Origin: Edolisoma coerulescens
Taxonomy: Eukaryota > Chordata > Aves > Passeriformes > Campephagidae
Reading direction: 5' to 3'
Length of the DNA stretch: 64,000 nt
Assembly: GCA_013397115.1 (NCBI GenBank)
Contig: VWZW01000878.1
Span: 4,621-68,620, forward strand
The translations under genes were made by a program, and so were the position numbers. A model generated the notes under the pieces. It was given only the letters and a program-made list of their open reading frames with translations, made no database searches and was not told the DNA's origin. Positions 39,501 through 50,778 of the stretch are shown one piece after another (position 1 is the first letter of the stretch; the number at the start of each line of letters is the position of its first letter).

Positions 39501-41500
39501 GCTTCAGTAACCTCAGAATAACTTAGCTTGCATTCTGGGATCACTTTTCTGCAAGGGGGCAAAGTTGCAAACAGTATAAATTAAAAGCGGTAAAAATATT
39601 TATTGGCAACCTACGTTTTTAGGAGCACGATTTTATATGTCTCTGTTTGCATAGCTTCAGCATAAATGGGGCAATATTAATACCACAAGAAGGTCTGTTT
39701 GCATGCTGCTCCAAGAATTTTCATGCAAAGGAAAAAACGCTTGCCTTTGCCATTATTCTTTATGACCAGAAATCCTGGTTAGCTTAAAAAAAATAAAGGC
39801 TTTTTGAAAATGTTTATGTGATTTATTTTTTTTGTGATCACGGGAAGAAAAGATAATTACTTGGAACATTCGATAAAGCTTCATATTAGGATAATCACAT
39901 TACTATTTTTGTCTATAAAGGACATCTTACCTGGGCTCGTTGTCTGTGTGGAGCAGCACTTATCATGTGTTGCAATACTCACAGTGCCACTGCAGGGCTC
40001 CTCTGTGCAGAAAAGAGATGGCGGTGTCCCCAGTTTGGACACAAAACTTGCATTTGTCCCTGACTAGTTAGAAACAGTCTATACACCTCAGACAGTCCCT
40101 GTCTTGCATCTTTGCCCCAGATCCATTTTTCCTCGATGGTGTTCATGCCTTCAGCCAAACCCAGCTGGCAGAAAGGAGCACTCACCGGGCTGCTGCCACC
40201 TTGCACCAAGCCAGGCACAGGGGCTGCTTGCACTGAGCCAGTTTCCAATTCCAGCTCTGCAGCAACACGTAAGTTCAGACTAATGTGAAAGCAAGGCAGA
40301 GATATCTGCAAGCTTTCAGTGAGAGTTCTCCTTCCTGTGCAGTGCCAGTACACAGAAATGTACAACAGGGCTGCTGGGTCAGGAAATGATATTTTTTGCC
40401 CCTCCACATGGGCATCTGTTCAGAAGTCTAAAGGATGGAAGAAGACTTACTGGCCCTTCTAATAGGCATGGTATTATCCCCTCCCACAAGTGCTACCCAG
40501 TTTCCTCACTTAAGGCTGTCATTATTTAGATGGAAAATGAACATGGTTTGACTTCGCTAAGTGCTGAGAGCACATCTCTCACTGGGGCATTCAGGTGAGC
40601 CTGTTGCAGTGCTGACAGTGGCACACGGGTCTGCTGCACTGACTGCTTTCAAACTTCCACCTTGCCCATTTCACTGGCACTAGAAAAAAATGCCCTCTTC
40701 AGAATACACGGTCATGTGGCCTGAAAACAAAACTGCGGAGTTAAATGACGTAAGGACGTACCTGGGATAAAAGGTTGTGACACACCTGAGAGAGAGAAGG
40801 CAGAGAGAGCAGCTGATGGCAGGCTGAAAAAGTTGTGGTGGATGCAGAAAGGAAGAACAGAAGGTTATGAAGCTGGAGAAATTCTGCAGCAAAGACAATA
40901 CAATGCCAGTGGCTGGGAAACATAAGCTGGAAAAGTCTTTCTTTGAGATCAGCCTTGCTTTGAGTTCATGCAGTGTGTACAGTAGGGTGATAGAGCCTAG
41001 GTTGTGGTATTGCTACTGTGCCAATGGACTCAGAAAAGGAAAAGATTAGAAACTGGGGCTGTATTGTCAGAGTAGATCTGCCATAAAGTCCCAGCCAACC
41101 ACAAATCCATCACTCCTTGTCCTCTATATCTCATGGTGAACGAGGGAAGAAACACAAGTGGCCTAGATACTTTCTTGGCTTTTGGAGACTCTGTGTCAGT
41201 GAAATAAGGACAGGGAAAAGGGTGCTAATTAAGAAACTAAAAAAAAAAGCATCTGGCTCGAAGGTCTGCTTTTTGGACTAGGTGAGATTTGTAAACGGGC
41301 AAGGTTCCAGAGCAATTCAGCCTGTGGGTGGAGGGCTGATGCTTTGCTTGTCCTCTTGGCTGTGTCACGGCCAAGAAGTGAGGTGATTGATTTTCCTGAG
41401 CAGTGAGGCTGTGAGAGACTGGACCAATAAAGGCTAATGACTCAAGACATTTACCCATTTGTGGAGGTTCCAAGGTGCTTTACTGGTTTCATCCCTCAAA
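33505..41500. other. Intergenic, no gene recognised; some enhancer-like stretches
   Basis: About 8 kb without recognisable gene or repeat. Two parts differ in texture from the rest: 35860-36330 keeps CpGs (for example CTACGTAGGCACGAGGTCGA near 36125) next to CCAATTAGA and GCATTAGCATATATTAA cores, and 39545-39770 has repeated TTTGCAT / ATGCAAA motifs. Both may be conserved non-coding elements, but no alignment is available. Confidence 0.4.
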
Positions 41501-42340
41501 GAAGGAGGTGAGTTTTTGGGTGTGTAATGGCTATTCTGCATAAGGCAGAGGGGTGAGCTATCACCGCCTGGAGGCTGCAAACCTCTTTGGGCTTTGAGGC
41601 TGATAAGGGGCAAGGCGGGAAGGTGCTCCTTATCACACTAATTGCTCTGCCTTGCACAACTCCCTCCGTTGTAAAGCTCCCCTCCCATCCCGGCAAGCTC
41701 TGATGAGGCATTACTGGCTCAATTGCGCTGAAGTGAGGGGCACCTGAGAAGGTGTCATAAGCCATCAAGGAGCCCAAAGCGCCCCCAGACTTATTTCTGC
41801 AGCCTTCCACCAGAGGATTGACAGCTTCCCCCCGACCCAGGGGAGGCACCTGGGGGTTTCCCAACCAGCTTGAGCATATTTTAAGCCATCAGGCTTTGTG
41901 TTTTGGGGGTTTCTTTCCCTAATTCCAACAGATCAAGATGGATCAAGACCATCACTTTGACCAATGAACATCTAAGCTGCAACAATCAAGCCTCATTGAT
42001 TGTGTATCTTTCTACTCTTATTTTTTCTCTTTCTTCCTTTTCCCTATTTTAAGTAATGTATTTGTGCTTTCACATTGCTATATTACTGCAGATAATACTA
42101 ACGAAAAGAGATAAGTTCCTGCTTTCCATTGCAACCAAATCGTTCTAAACTAAACCTTACATGTATATATTTACAAACACTGATCATCCAGTGTTGTTTC
42201 TCTCTAATCCACCCCCAGGGATCTACTAACGAGAATTTGGGTTACTCTCACCTCCATGGGGGCGGGTGGTAACAAGGCCAACACTGTCCAGGGCTGGCTG
42301 ATGGATACAGGCCAATGCCATTATCCCCCCACTATGGATG
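41500..42340. other. Possible old LTR-type repeat, unclassified
   Basis: The stretch has LTR-like texture: a C-rich block with 'cctgggggtttccc', a TTTTAAGCC element, a long pyrimidine run (42010-42045) and a GGGGGCGGGTGG block. I could not find matching termini or a target-site duplication, so the assignment is weak. It may equally be unique DNA. Confidence 0.2.
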
Positions 42341-45300
42341 TCTGGGAGGGGAGGTGGTAGGAAACTCAAGCCTCTCATCAGGATGATGAAAAGCCTTAAG
42401 TTTCCTCTGCCAGGACCTTTGCTGGGGAAAACACCTTAGGTGTTCAAGAAATCATGCTGTGTGTCCATCCAGCTGTTTCTGTGTTATAACAGCCATTTAA
42501 TTCACTTCAGTTTTAAGGCTTTTAGGAGTGAAATTGCATAGCAAAAAGTGGCATGGGAAGGATTATAATTCTGACCAGTGAAGTTAACCTGTCATTACTC
42601 ATACCCAAATAAATCAGAATGTTTTTCTATTGGTCACAAAAAGAGATGTATCTATGATACAGTTAATTTAGTTGTCTTAATGTGATCTGTGTGGATTTTT
42701 CTCAGCATTTAGGAAGAAAAAGTGACCCTGTTTTGCTTTGTTCAAGATAAATCAATAGCCTTGAAATTTGGAAACAATATATATTTGACCACACAATCTA
42801 ATAAGGCACCAGTGTTTTAGCAGACATTATAAAACATAAAATTAGATGGAAAATTGCCTTAAGCCCCTGTAAATTAAAATTGCTCTTTTTATAGCAAAAA
42901 TGAGCCTTATATAGAAACAAACAATTTTGTGATCTTCATTTAACTAGCCAATTTCATATGGCAAAGAGTATTTATTCATCCTGCTCCAGTGACCTAACCA
43001 GCAATTTACAATGTGATGCCTTGCATATTTTCACAGCATTGTAAAAAAATGAGGTTCTGTAGATTTATTTGATCCCTGTTGAAAAATCATTTTTTTACCT
43101 CCTCCTAACCAGTGTAAACTGGAAATTGTTCTTAATGTAATTCTCTTGCTTACCATGCACTCATTAATCAGGAAACTAATTAGAGCCAGTTTGCTTACTC
43201 TAATTTGAAAAAGTGAAAGTAACATATGTTGACAGTTAATTTGGATATTTTTTTGTTAACAGGCACACAAGTTTTTATAATGAAATAATATTTGATACTG
43301 ATACAGAAGAACATGGGCTAATAAATTGCAACAGGCTGGGAAAAGGCAGTATGTTAATCACTATGGGAATAATAACATAGATCATTTAGTGCTCTAGTTT
43401 TTCTGTTGACGATTTTCCATTTTAGCTATTTTTTACAGTATTACAGTGACTTGATTTGGAACTTCTCAAACACACGTCAATACAAGTTTTCAGCATTTTG
43501 CAGGTTTGTACAGGCCCAGTGCAATTTCTGAGACTGATTTACAAGAAAAATAGTATGCATCTAGGCTCCATTTCAAAAACTTCTGTTGTCTTGGCTTTTT
43601 AAGAATGTCAATATGAATAAAAGGGTGCCAGCTGACAGCCTGCAAGGTTCTCAGTTTAAGCTCAGTCTGAAGCCCTCCCAGGTCATTTGCAGGCTTTGCC
43701 CTGAGCTGCTTTGTCAGCAGGGCAGGTGACTGTCAGCAGCAGCACCAACACCCCCATCTGAGCCACCTGTGAGCCAGACACTGACCCTGACCCAGCTCTG
43801 TGGGAGTTTGGTTGTACAGATGTCCCAACATGTGCAATCTTCAGGACAGTGACAACAGCATTGGTGGCTTCACCCAGAGAAACCAGCAACCCCTCTGGAG
43901 GTCTCAAGATAGGAATTATACACTTTACTCATAGCTCCCTGCCAATGCCCAGAAAACATAAACGAAGTAGGGAAAGTATGCTACAGTGCCAGGTGGTAGA
44001 GCTGGAAGAAGCAGAGACACTCTTGAGTGCACCAGCTTCCCAGCTGCTTGAATAGCAATTATTACCTTTCCCCAAAGGACATTGCTTATATCCTTAGGCC
44101 ATCATAGCCACACCTCGGTGCTGACTGTTGGTATGATTTTTTTTTTGAAAAATAAAGTGTAAAAATACAAAATCTCTAAGGTCAACCTCTATTTGGACAA
44201 GACATTAAATTGTCTTTTCACCATAGAAGACTATTTTTTCAATGCAGAATTTTCTCTGGTTATTTACACCAAAGCTATTGCTCCCTGTTGCCTTTGTGCG
44301 AGCAGAGGGGTCCCACCCCAGAAGTGGACACAGAGCTGAGTAATCACCCTCTGGTCCAACTGGGTATCAGAGCAGGCTGAACACAGGCAGCTCCTGTGGT
44401 TAGAAGTGCTTCTCCAGGCTGAGCCAGCCTTCGGTCACCTGCCCACAACATGCTGGAAAATGTGCATGGGGAAGGGCATTCCACAGCCAGGCTCCCTCCT
44501 CTCTTGTGCCCAGCACTCACATTCATCACTCTGACACGCTGCAGAAGTGATGGGAGCCATGGGCCCTGCTGAAGTACAAGAGACAGCCTGACCAAAAGCT
44601 CTCCACACAAGTATTTTCCAAGGAACAAAGGAAGTTTTGATGAAGAAACCCATCTCATCTGCAGGAAGAATAAAAAAGCCAAAATCTGGAAGCACTTGAG
44701 ACATAGTCACATCAAATGTCGGATGGGCAGTGTGTTCATGGCACTCTCTTCTGCCTGGATGTGATGTGAAGAGCAAGAGGAATAAGACCGTGGAAGAGGG
44801 ATCCCAGAGGCTCTGACACTGTGGGCATCACACCCAATGCTGCCTGGCAGGCAGGCGGGGGCAGCAAGAGAGGAGGAGGTACAAGAGCCACTTTTGGCCT
44901 CACTTGGGTAAGAGATTAAGTTGTTCCCAAGGCAGAAGGCAATCTGGGTTCCTCCTTAAGCAAAGCACCTGTTGCTGCTCACACCGTGCCCTTCCAGCCC
45001 TATCCAGGACACACGTGTGGACTTAACAGGCTGGGACTTGGGACAGCCACTTAAAAATGTATAACTCCATTTCGTTGTGTATTAAAAAATGGAGCTGTAC
45101 CCACCTGATCCAGTAGACCCAGAATAACACATGAGGCAGAGGTATCAATGTGTTACCAAATAAATGAATTATTCAGCACAGGTAATTTTAAAAGTATGTT
45201 TTTCCAAAAAATATGTAAAAATGTGGAAAAATGGAAACTTGCAGTTAAAATTTTCTTGAAAGCAACAAACATTTAAGTTTATCTTTTTTATCTTTCTTGC

Positions 45301-46964
45301 AAAACTCTAAGATGCTATCTGGAGGAGGCCTGCGATTGGCAAAGAAATGCATCAGGAAAAGAGATACTTCCTAGAGAAATGGAGGAAAAAAGAATCTTTG
45401 AATCCATACTGAAGACTTAGTCAGAAAAACGTGGTGGTTTTTTTTTCCTCTTGGAGTATTTCAACAATTTCAATTTTGACAAGCAACCACTAGAGGTCAG
45501 TTGTGCTTTTATTTTAACAAAATTATTTCTGTATTCCATTATATTTTATTCTATATTGGTGTCTTTTTTCTTTTCTTGGTCAAAGTTAAAATAATTGCTG
45601 GCCTCCGCTTTTGTAAATAAATCCAAGAGCCTACCATGTGAAGAAAATGATAGCAGGAGCATGTTGTAGTCAAACGAGTTACTTTTACAGAGGCAGCTTT
45701 CAATATTATAGTGGAAAATCTTCACAGCTGTATGATACACTGATGTAACTATTGATCAGCTGGCACATATTAGCATAGATCCATTCACTTCAAATGCATG
45801 ACAGGGGTTTAAACTAAAAAATGCCACACTAGTTTACTCTCTGCCAAGGATTTAGGTCTCTTTGAAAGTGACCTGAATCTGTGACAAATCTTCAAATTTC
45901 AAATCTTTACATTCTTTCTTTAATTTTGTTTTATTTTAGATGTGATGTTTTGAGTGACCGGGTTTGAACATTTTAGGGCTTTCAGTTCAAACAAGATAAA
46001 TTAATCCTCTTGTCTGCATTTCAAAGTCCAAGTGATTTCTCAGCTGTTCCATGTGAATCCACAAACTGCCCGTGCTTCTTCCCCCCTCCACAAAGTCTCC
46101 CTTGCATTCAAAAAGACTTGAAGATTCCTTTCTTCCTGAGTGGGAAATCAGGCATTGGGAGTGCTATCTATGCAGTTGTCTCCATTATTGCTCGTAAAGG
46201 TTTATCTTTTAAACTGTCCACTATGAAATCTCTTTTGAGTACATGGCAGGGAAGCAAGTCAGGAGTTTCTAATGAGCTGGCATGTTTTTCAAAGGATGAA
46301 AATACTGCCTCCTCTCTAGCTGTGAAGTGTGGATTTTTACTTCAGAGCAGCATCAGCGTGACCACACACTACAATGTGGCACTACTGTAGCTGACAATAG
46401 AATTTTGACCAAACCCTGTAAAATAAATTTTTACTATAATGTTCTTTAATCCTGAACTCTTTAGTCTTAACCACAGCAAGGCAATGACTCAGCAAGGATT
46501 TAATGACTGCCCCCCTGGGAAGGGCAGGCAGGCAGGCCTGATACTGATTCATTTCTATTGGACTTTGCTGTGTAACATCTTGCAGACAAAACTCGGATGA
46601 ATTATTGTACTTAAGATGGTTTATATAATTTATTCATTGCTCAGATGCATTACTCTGAATCTGTTCCCTGGCAGTTTTCCCAGTGAATTGGGCATGGCAG
46701 TAATTAGGATAACAACACGGGCTCTCCTGCCTGCTTAGGCCAGAGGATTACCTGCCATTGCTGCCTTAATCCTCTGCTTTCCTACTCTGGATGACAGATC
46801 CATGTTTCACAATGCACACATGTAATTTAGTGGCTCTGAAGGATAAGTGTTCAGCAGGACAAATATCTGTAACATCCCAGCAAATGGAGCAATGACACTG
46901 TATGCACCTTCCATTTTGAATAATTCAGCTGTGGAGTGCTGTGATGAAGGTTTTGATTCCCTCA
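42341..46964. other. Intergenic, no gene recognised
   Basis: The AT-rich segment 42480-43480 and the segment 46430-46860 carry several TAAT/AATTAG cores in otherwise non-repetitive sequence. The remainder is featureless to inspection, and no open frame resembles a known protein. Confidence 0.4.
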
Positions 46965-47211
46965 GCTCGTACTACTCGGTATTTGGGGCCAGTGTTGATT
47001 AACTTGTTTATCAATGACTTCGATGAAGGGACAAATGCCTCCTCAGCAAGTTCACTGATGACACAAAGCTGGGAGGAGCTCTGGGCTGATCCCCCTGAGT
47101 GCTGGGCAGCCCTTCAGAAGGACCTGGGCAGGTTGGAAAGGTGGGCAGAGGTGAACCATCTGAAATCCAACAAAGGCAAATGCAGCGTCCTGCACCTGAG
47201 GAAGAGTAACC

Positions 47212-47605
47212 TGTCTCGGTTGGAGACAAGTTTAGGAGGAAATGTCCTATAATGAACGCCTCCTTGTAAGAAAGCAGGTTTTAGCACTCCCTCCCCCACT
47301 GATACAAAAGGAATTTCTTGGATGAAAGTGAAAGCAACTATTTCTTTAACAAGCACAGTGCCAGCAGGGCAAAGAAAAAAATGAGTAATATTTAATTAAT
47401 AATAAATATTAAAATAATATTATAGGAGATAATAAACCTCCTCGATATGGAGAAAGCTGGTGGTTTCAGAGTTCTGTCTGTAGCTGGCTCAGCCCCTCGC
47501 AAGGTCTGAGACCGGGATGCGGCGTCCCCGCAGCCTCCCTGGGGTCCACGGGGTCCGATGATCCGGTTCTCGGATCACAGCTGGGCCCAACAGTTCCAGA
47601 AGAAG

Positions 47606-47636
<31 letters not shown>

Positions 47637-47901
47637 GGTTGCCGGAGGATTTCGGTGTGCAGTCCTGGGGAAATGTCTTGCCTCAGCGAACAGGCTGGCT
47701 AAAGGCAGGAAGGCGCTCCCTCGGCTCTGCAGCGGTGAGAGCGCGGGGAGCGTGTGAGTCCTTGAACGCAAACCGCGCTGGAGAATTCGCCCGGCTTCTC
47801 TCCCCCCTCTCCTGGACCCAGCTTAAAGCTGCGGGACCCATTTCTGAGCAATAAGCAGATTATAGGCGAATACAGTATCATCATAAAATCACCCCAAGAC
47901 A
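47212..47901 (-). mobile_element. Solo LTR (690 bp) nested in CR1, with 5-bp target duplication
   Basis: The insert begins TGTCT and ends AGACA, exact inverted termini. It is flanked by TAACC on both sides (47207-47211 and 47902-47906), and removing it restores the CR1 order. A 5-bp duplication fits the ERVL/class III-like group. The minus orientation is judged from a decayed poly(A)-signal region (CTAAAACCTGCTTTC read on the minus strand near 47275). The interior contains a (GAA)n microsatellite and a CpG-rich block. No internal retroviral genes are present. Confidence 0.85.
47598..47635. repeat. (AGA)n trinucleotide microsatellite inside the LTR
   Basis: About twelve perfect AGA/GAA units in a row follow CAACAGTTCC. 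Perfect arrays of this length are typically length-polymorphic. Confidence 0.95.
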
Positions 47902-48590
47902 TAACCCCAGGCACCAGCACAGGCTGGGGGCTGACCTGATGCAGAGCAGCTCTGCCAAGAAGGACCTGGGGGTCCTGGTGGACAACAAGCTGCCCCTGAG
48001 CCAGCAGTGTCCTGGTGGCCAAGAGGGTCAATGGTGTCCTGGGGTGCATTAGGGAGGTGATCCTGCTCCTCCACTCAGCCCAGGTGAGGCCACGTCTGGA
48101 GAGCTGTATTTAGTTCTGGGATCCTCAGGCAAGAGAGACTTGGAGCTCCTGGAGCAGGTCCAGGGGAGAGCTACAGAGATGATGAAGGGACTGGAGCATC
48201 TCTGTTACGAGGAAAGGCTGAGGGAGCTGGGCTTGTTTTCAGAGGTCTTGAGAAGAGACAGCTGAGAGGGGTCTTCATCAATGAGCAGTCAAAGCCCCTA
48301 AGAAAGGCTGGTAACCTGCTACTGTGAACAAAAAGTTCAACTGTGATTAAAGTCAAATTCCAAGAAGGGTGTGTTACATCAGTTGGAAGCACATTCGGAT
48401 TTGCAGCAAGATGGGGAGATCCTTAATGTTAACACTGCATTTTTCATCTTCTGCCTCAAGCCACAGAGGTGTCAGCACAATCCTGGGCAATGTGCTCTAG
48501 GATGACCCTGCTCGTGCAGGGAGGTTGGACCAGATGACACAATGTGGTCCCTTCTAACCTGATCCATTCTGTGATTTTGCGATTCTGTGA

Positions 48591-50601
48591 CCTGAGATTT
48601 TGGAGCAAAGCAAGCTCTCACCTGCCCTTGTTCAGTGAAGCAAGACTGTGCATATTATTTTTGTATTAAATTACTGTTTTAATCCACATATCTATAGTCC
48701 CTAATTTCTTACCCTAATGAAAACTTCTTTATGAGGTCTGAGATTCTGGGTCAGTGAGTGGGAGAGGGAAAACAACAATAGAACACCGATGACCATGAAA
48801 TTAAAAGTTTGTCAGTAGGAGCGATCCTGCACCAGTATTTTGAGCAAAATGTTCAATCTAAGAAGTGCACTTAAGAGCACAGTCGTTTGGTGTTTTTTTT
48901 TTTGGTCTCAAAATCCTGAAGGGAGAACATAAAAGTCCTGGGAAAGCAGAAGAAAGAAAATGAATCATTTTCTGCCTCCTCTGTGCAATGCTGCATCCAA
49001 AGGCAAGACACTAAACCAGATCCAAGATCTTTTAACTCTTTCATGAAATTATTTTGTGACAAAAGTTCAGGCCTGAGACTGGTGGTGTTTCAAGTGTGTG
49101 TTGACAATTCCCTGGGATTCATATTGAGTCTTAAGAAGAAATGGGGCTCTGTTTACTCCAGATGTACTGTAAGTACTATGGTAAAATCATGCAGCATGGA
49201 GTGTGTTACTGTGGTGTGGTCAGCAGCAGCTTCACCTGACAGAAGCTCACGGACTAGGCTGTCTCTAGTTAAAGAGTGTCTGATCAAAGGGATCCTGGCA
49301 CAGTCATGCAGTGCCGCTGCAGCAGGGGTTGAAAAGTGCAAGTTGGAGGAAGAAGTAAGATATACGTGGTCTTTTACCTGGTAAGTTTGGTAGGACCTAC
49401 AGCAGCACCCATTGTAACAAACGTGTTTTCATTAACTCCTCTCTGAGCTTTTCTGGCACCTTTTTTCAAACCTCAGGGAGCTGAGCTTTCCCAGCCAGAC
49501 CTGCTTTCCACTCATACTTGTCCCCTCCAAAAGCTCAGGCCTGCTTTTCCATTTCCATTGGCCACAGCTGTGATGTGAGGTGAAGGGGTTGTAATTTATT
49601 TGTCTGCAGAACAATCACTCTGGTGCTCATTATCTCAACAGATGTTCATCCTAGACCTCAAACGTTTTTCTTCTACTTAAGTATATCTCATGACAGATCC
49701 AGTATTACTCATCAGCTCATCTTCAGATGCACATTTTCAGCAGACAGATAAAGACATACTAGATTTCCAAACTATTTTCCTACCCAGGAGTTGAAGCAAT
49801 GCAAAGAAAAGCAGCTTGTTTATTTTCCCAGTGAAGCTACCAAGGGCAGCTTGGTTACTCTCAGTTCACACCTCACCTCTTCTTTTCTCATTCATTTGAT
49901 TTTTTGTTTCATTTTGTTTTGAAGACATGGTGGTGGTGGGTGCACTACAGGTGCCTGGCACCCAGAAAGTGGAGGGAGTTTTGTGGAGAAGTTCAGAGGA
50001 ACTGAGGATATTGAGAGAACAACAGTTAATTAAACAGGATTAGGCTCCACAAATTCAATTGTTTCATGAAACTATTTCCAAGCAAAAATTATGTCCTCAT
50101 CATTTACTGCTACAGAGCAGGAGAAAGAAGAGCTTGTACAGTGTGGTGGCTCATGCAGTATATTTAATGCCCAAAAAAAAGCAGAAGTCTGTACTGACAG
50201 GTTGTAGGATAATGTCTCACTGGTGATTAGTGGCTGTTACAGTAATACAGATCAGGAGTCTGAACCTGTGTTTGAGAAATAACAGTGATCCAAATTTATG
50301 ACAGATAATTCAATTTAAGAAGTCCTCATTTTTAAGACCTGACTGCTAACTTAGTTCAATTAATGTCTGGTGCTTTTCACATTATGTATGTGGGATGACT
50401 TGTCCACAGGCAACAGGATTATTCTTTTCAGTGCAATACAGATGAGAACCGTAAACTGGGTGACTTCCTGATTATAAGCCATTGTTTTCTCCCTCTCTGA
50501 ACTAGAGCCCAGAAGGGCTGTTTAGACACTCTTGCTGCTGGCAGTGGTTAGGCCATGCAGTCACAGAGCAGAAACCATCTCTTCTGACACTATTTTTTCT
50601 A
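48591..50601. other. Intergenic, no gene recognised
   Basis: About 2 kb between two CR1 fragments. The open frame 48983-49384 (133 codons) is the longest but has no recognisable motif or expected composition. Confidence 0.4.
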
Positions 50602-50778
50602 CTCTGAGGGTGGCTGAGCACTGGCACAGGTTGCCTGGAGTTGTGGGATTCCCATCCTTATTCAAAAGCCAAGACCTGGCCCTGGGCAACTGATTCTAGT
50701 GGTCCCTGCTTGTGCAGAGGGTTTAAACGTGGTGATTTCCAGAGGTTCCTTCTAACCTCAGCCACTCTTTCATTCTTA
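50602..50778 (+). mobile_element. CR1 LINE 3' tail fragment, plus strand
   Basis: The order 'gagcactggcacaggttgcc', a degenerate middle, 'ccctgcttgtgcagaggg' and 'ccagaggttccttctaacct' follows the last ~180 bases of CR1. The terminal octamer is decayed to CACTCTTTCATTCTT. It is an old, 5'-truncated copy. Confidence 0.75.

Larger units (their letters stand above)
46965..48590 (+). mobile_element. CR1 LINE 3' part, plus strand, split by a nested LTR
   Basis: The left part, 46965-47211, matches the end of CR1 ORF2. The frame reads LGPVLINLFINDFDEG, then shifts so that the FADDTKLG-like region lies in another frame, then resumes as LERWAEVNHLKSNKGKC, so the reverse transcriptase remnant is broken. 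The right part, 47907-48285, continues the same CR1 consensus. The 3' end at 48470-48590 closes with the tail GATTTTGCGATTCTGTGA. Between 48286 and 48470 I cannot follow CR1, so this is a replaced or strongly diverged piece. The element is non-autonomous and long dead. Confidence 0.85.

Noticed and set aside
46941..47252. 103-codon frame as a functional reverse transcriptase
   Set aside because: It is a short, frameshifted remnant of CR1 ORF2 cut by an LTR insertion.
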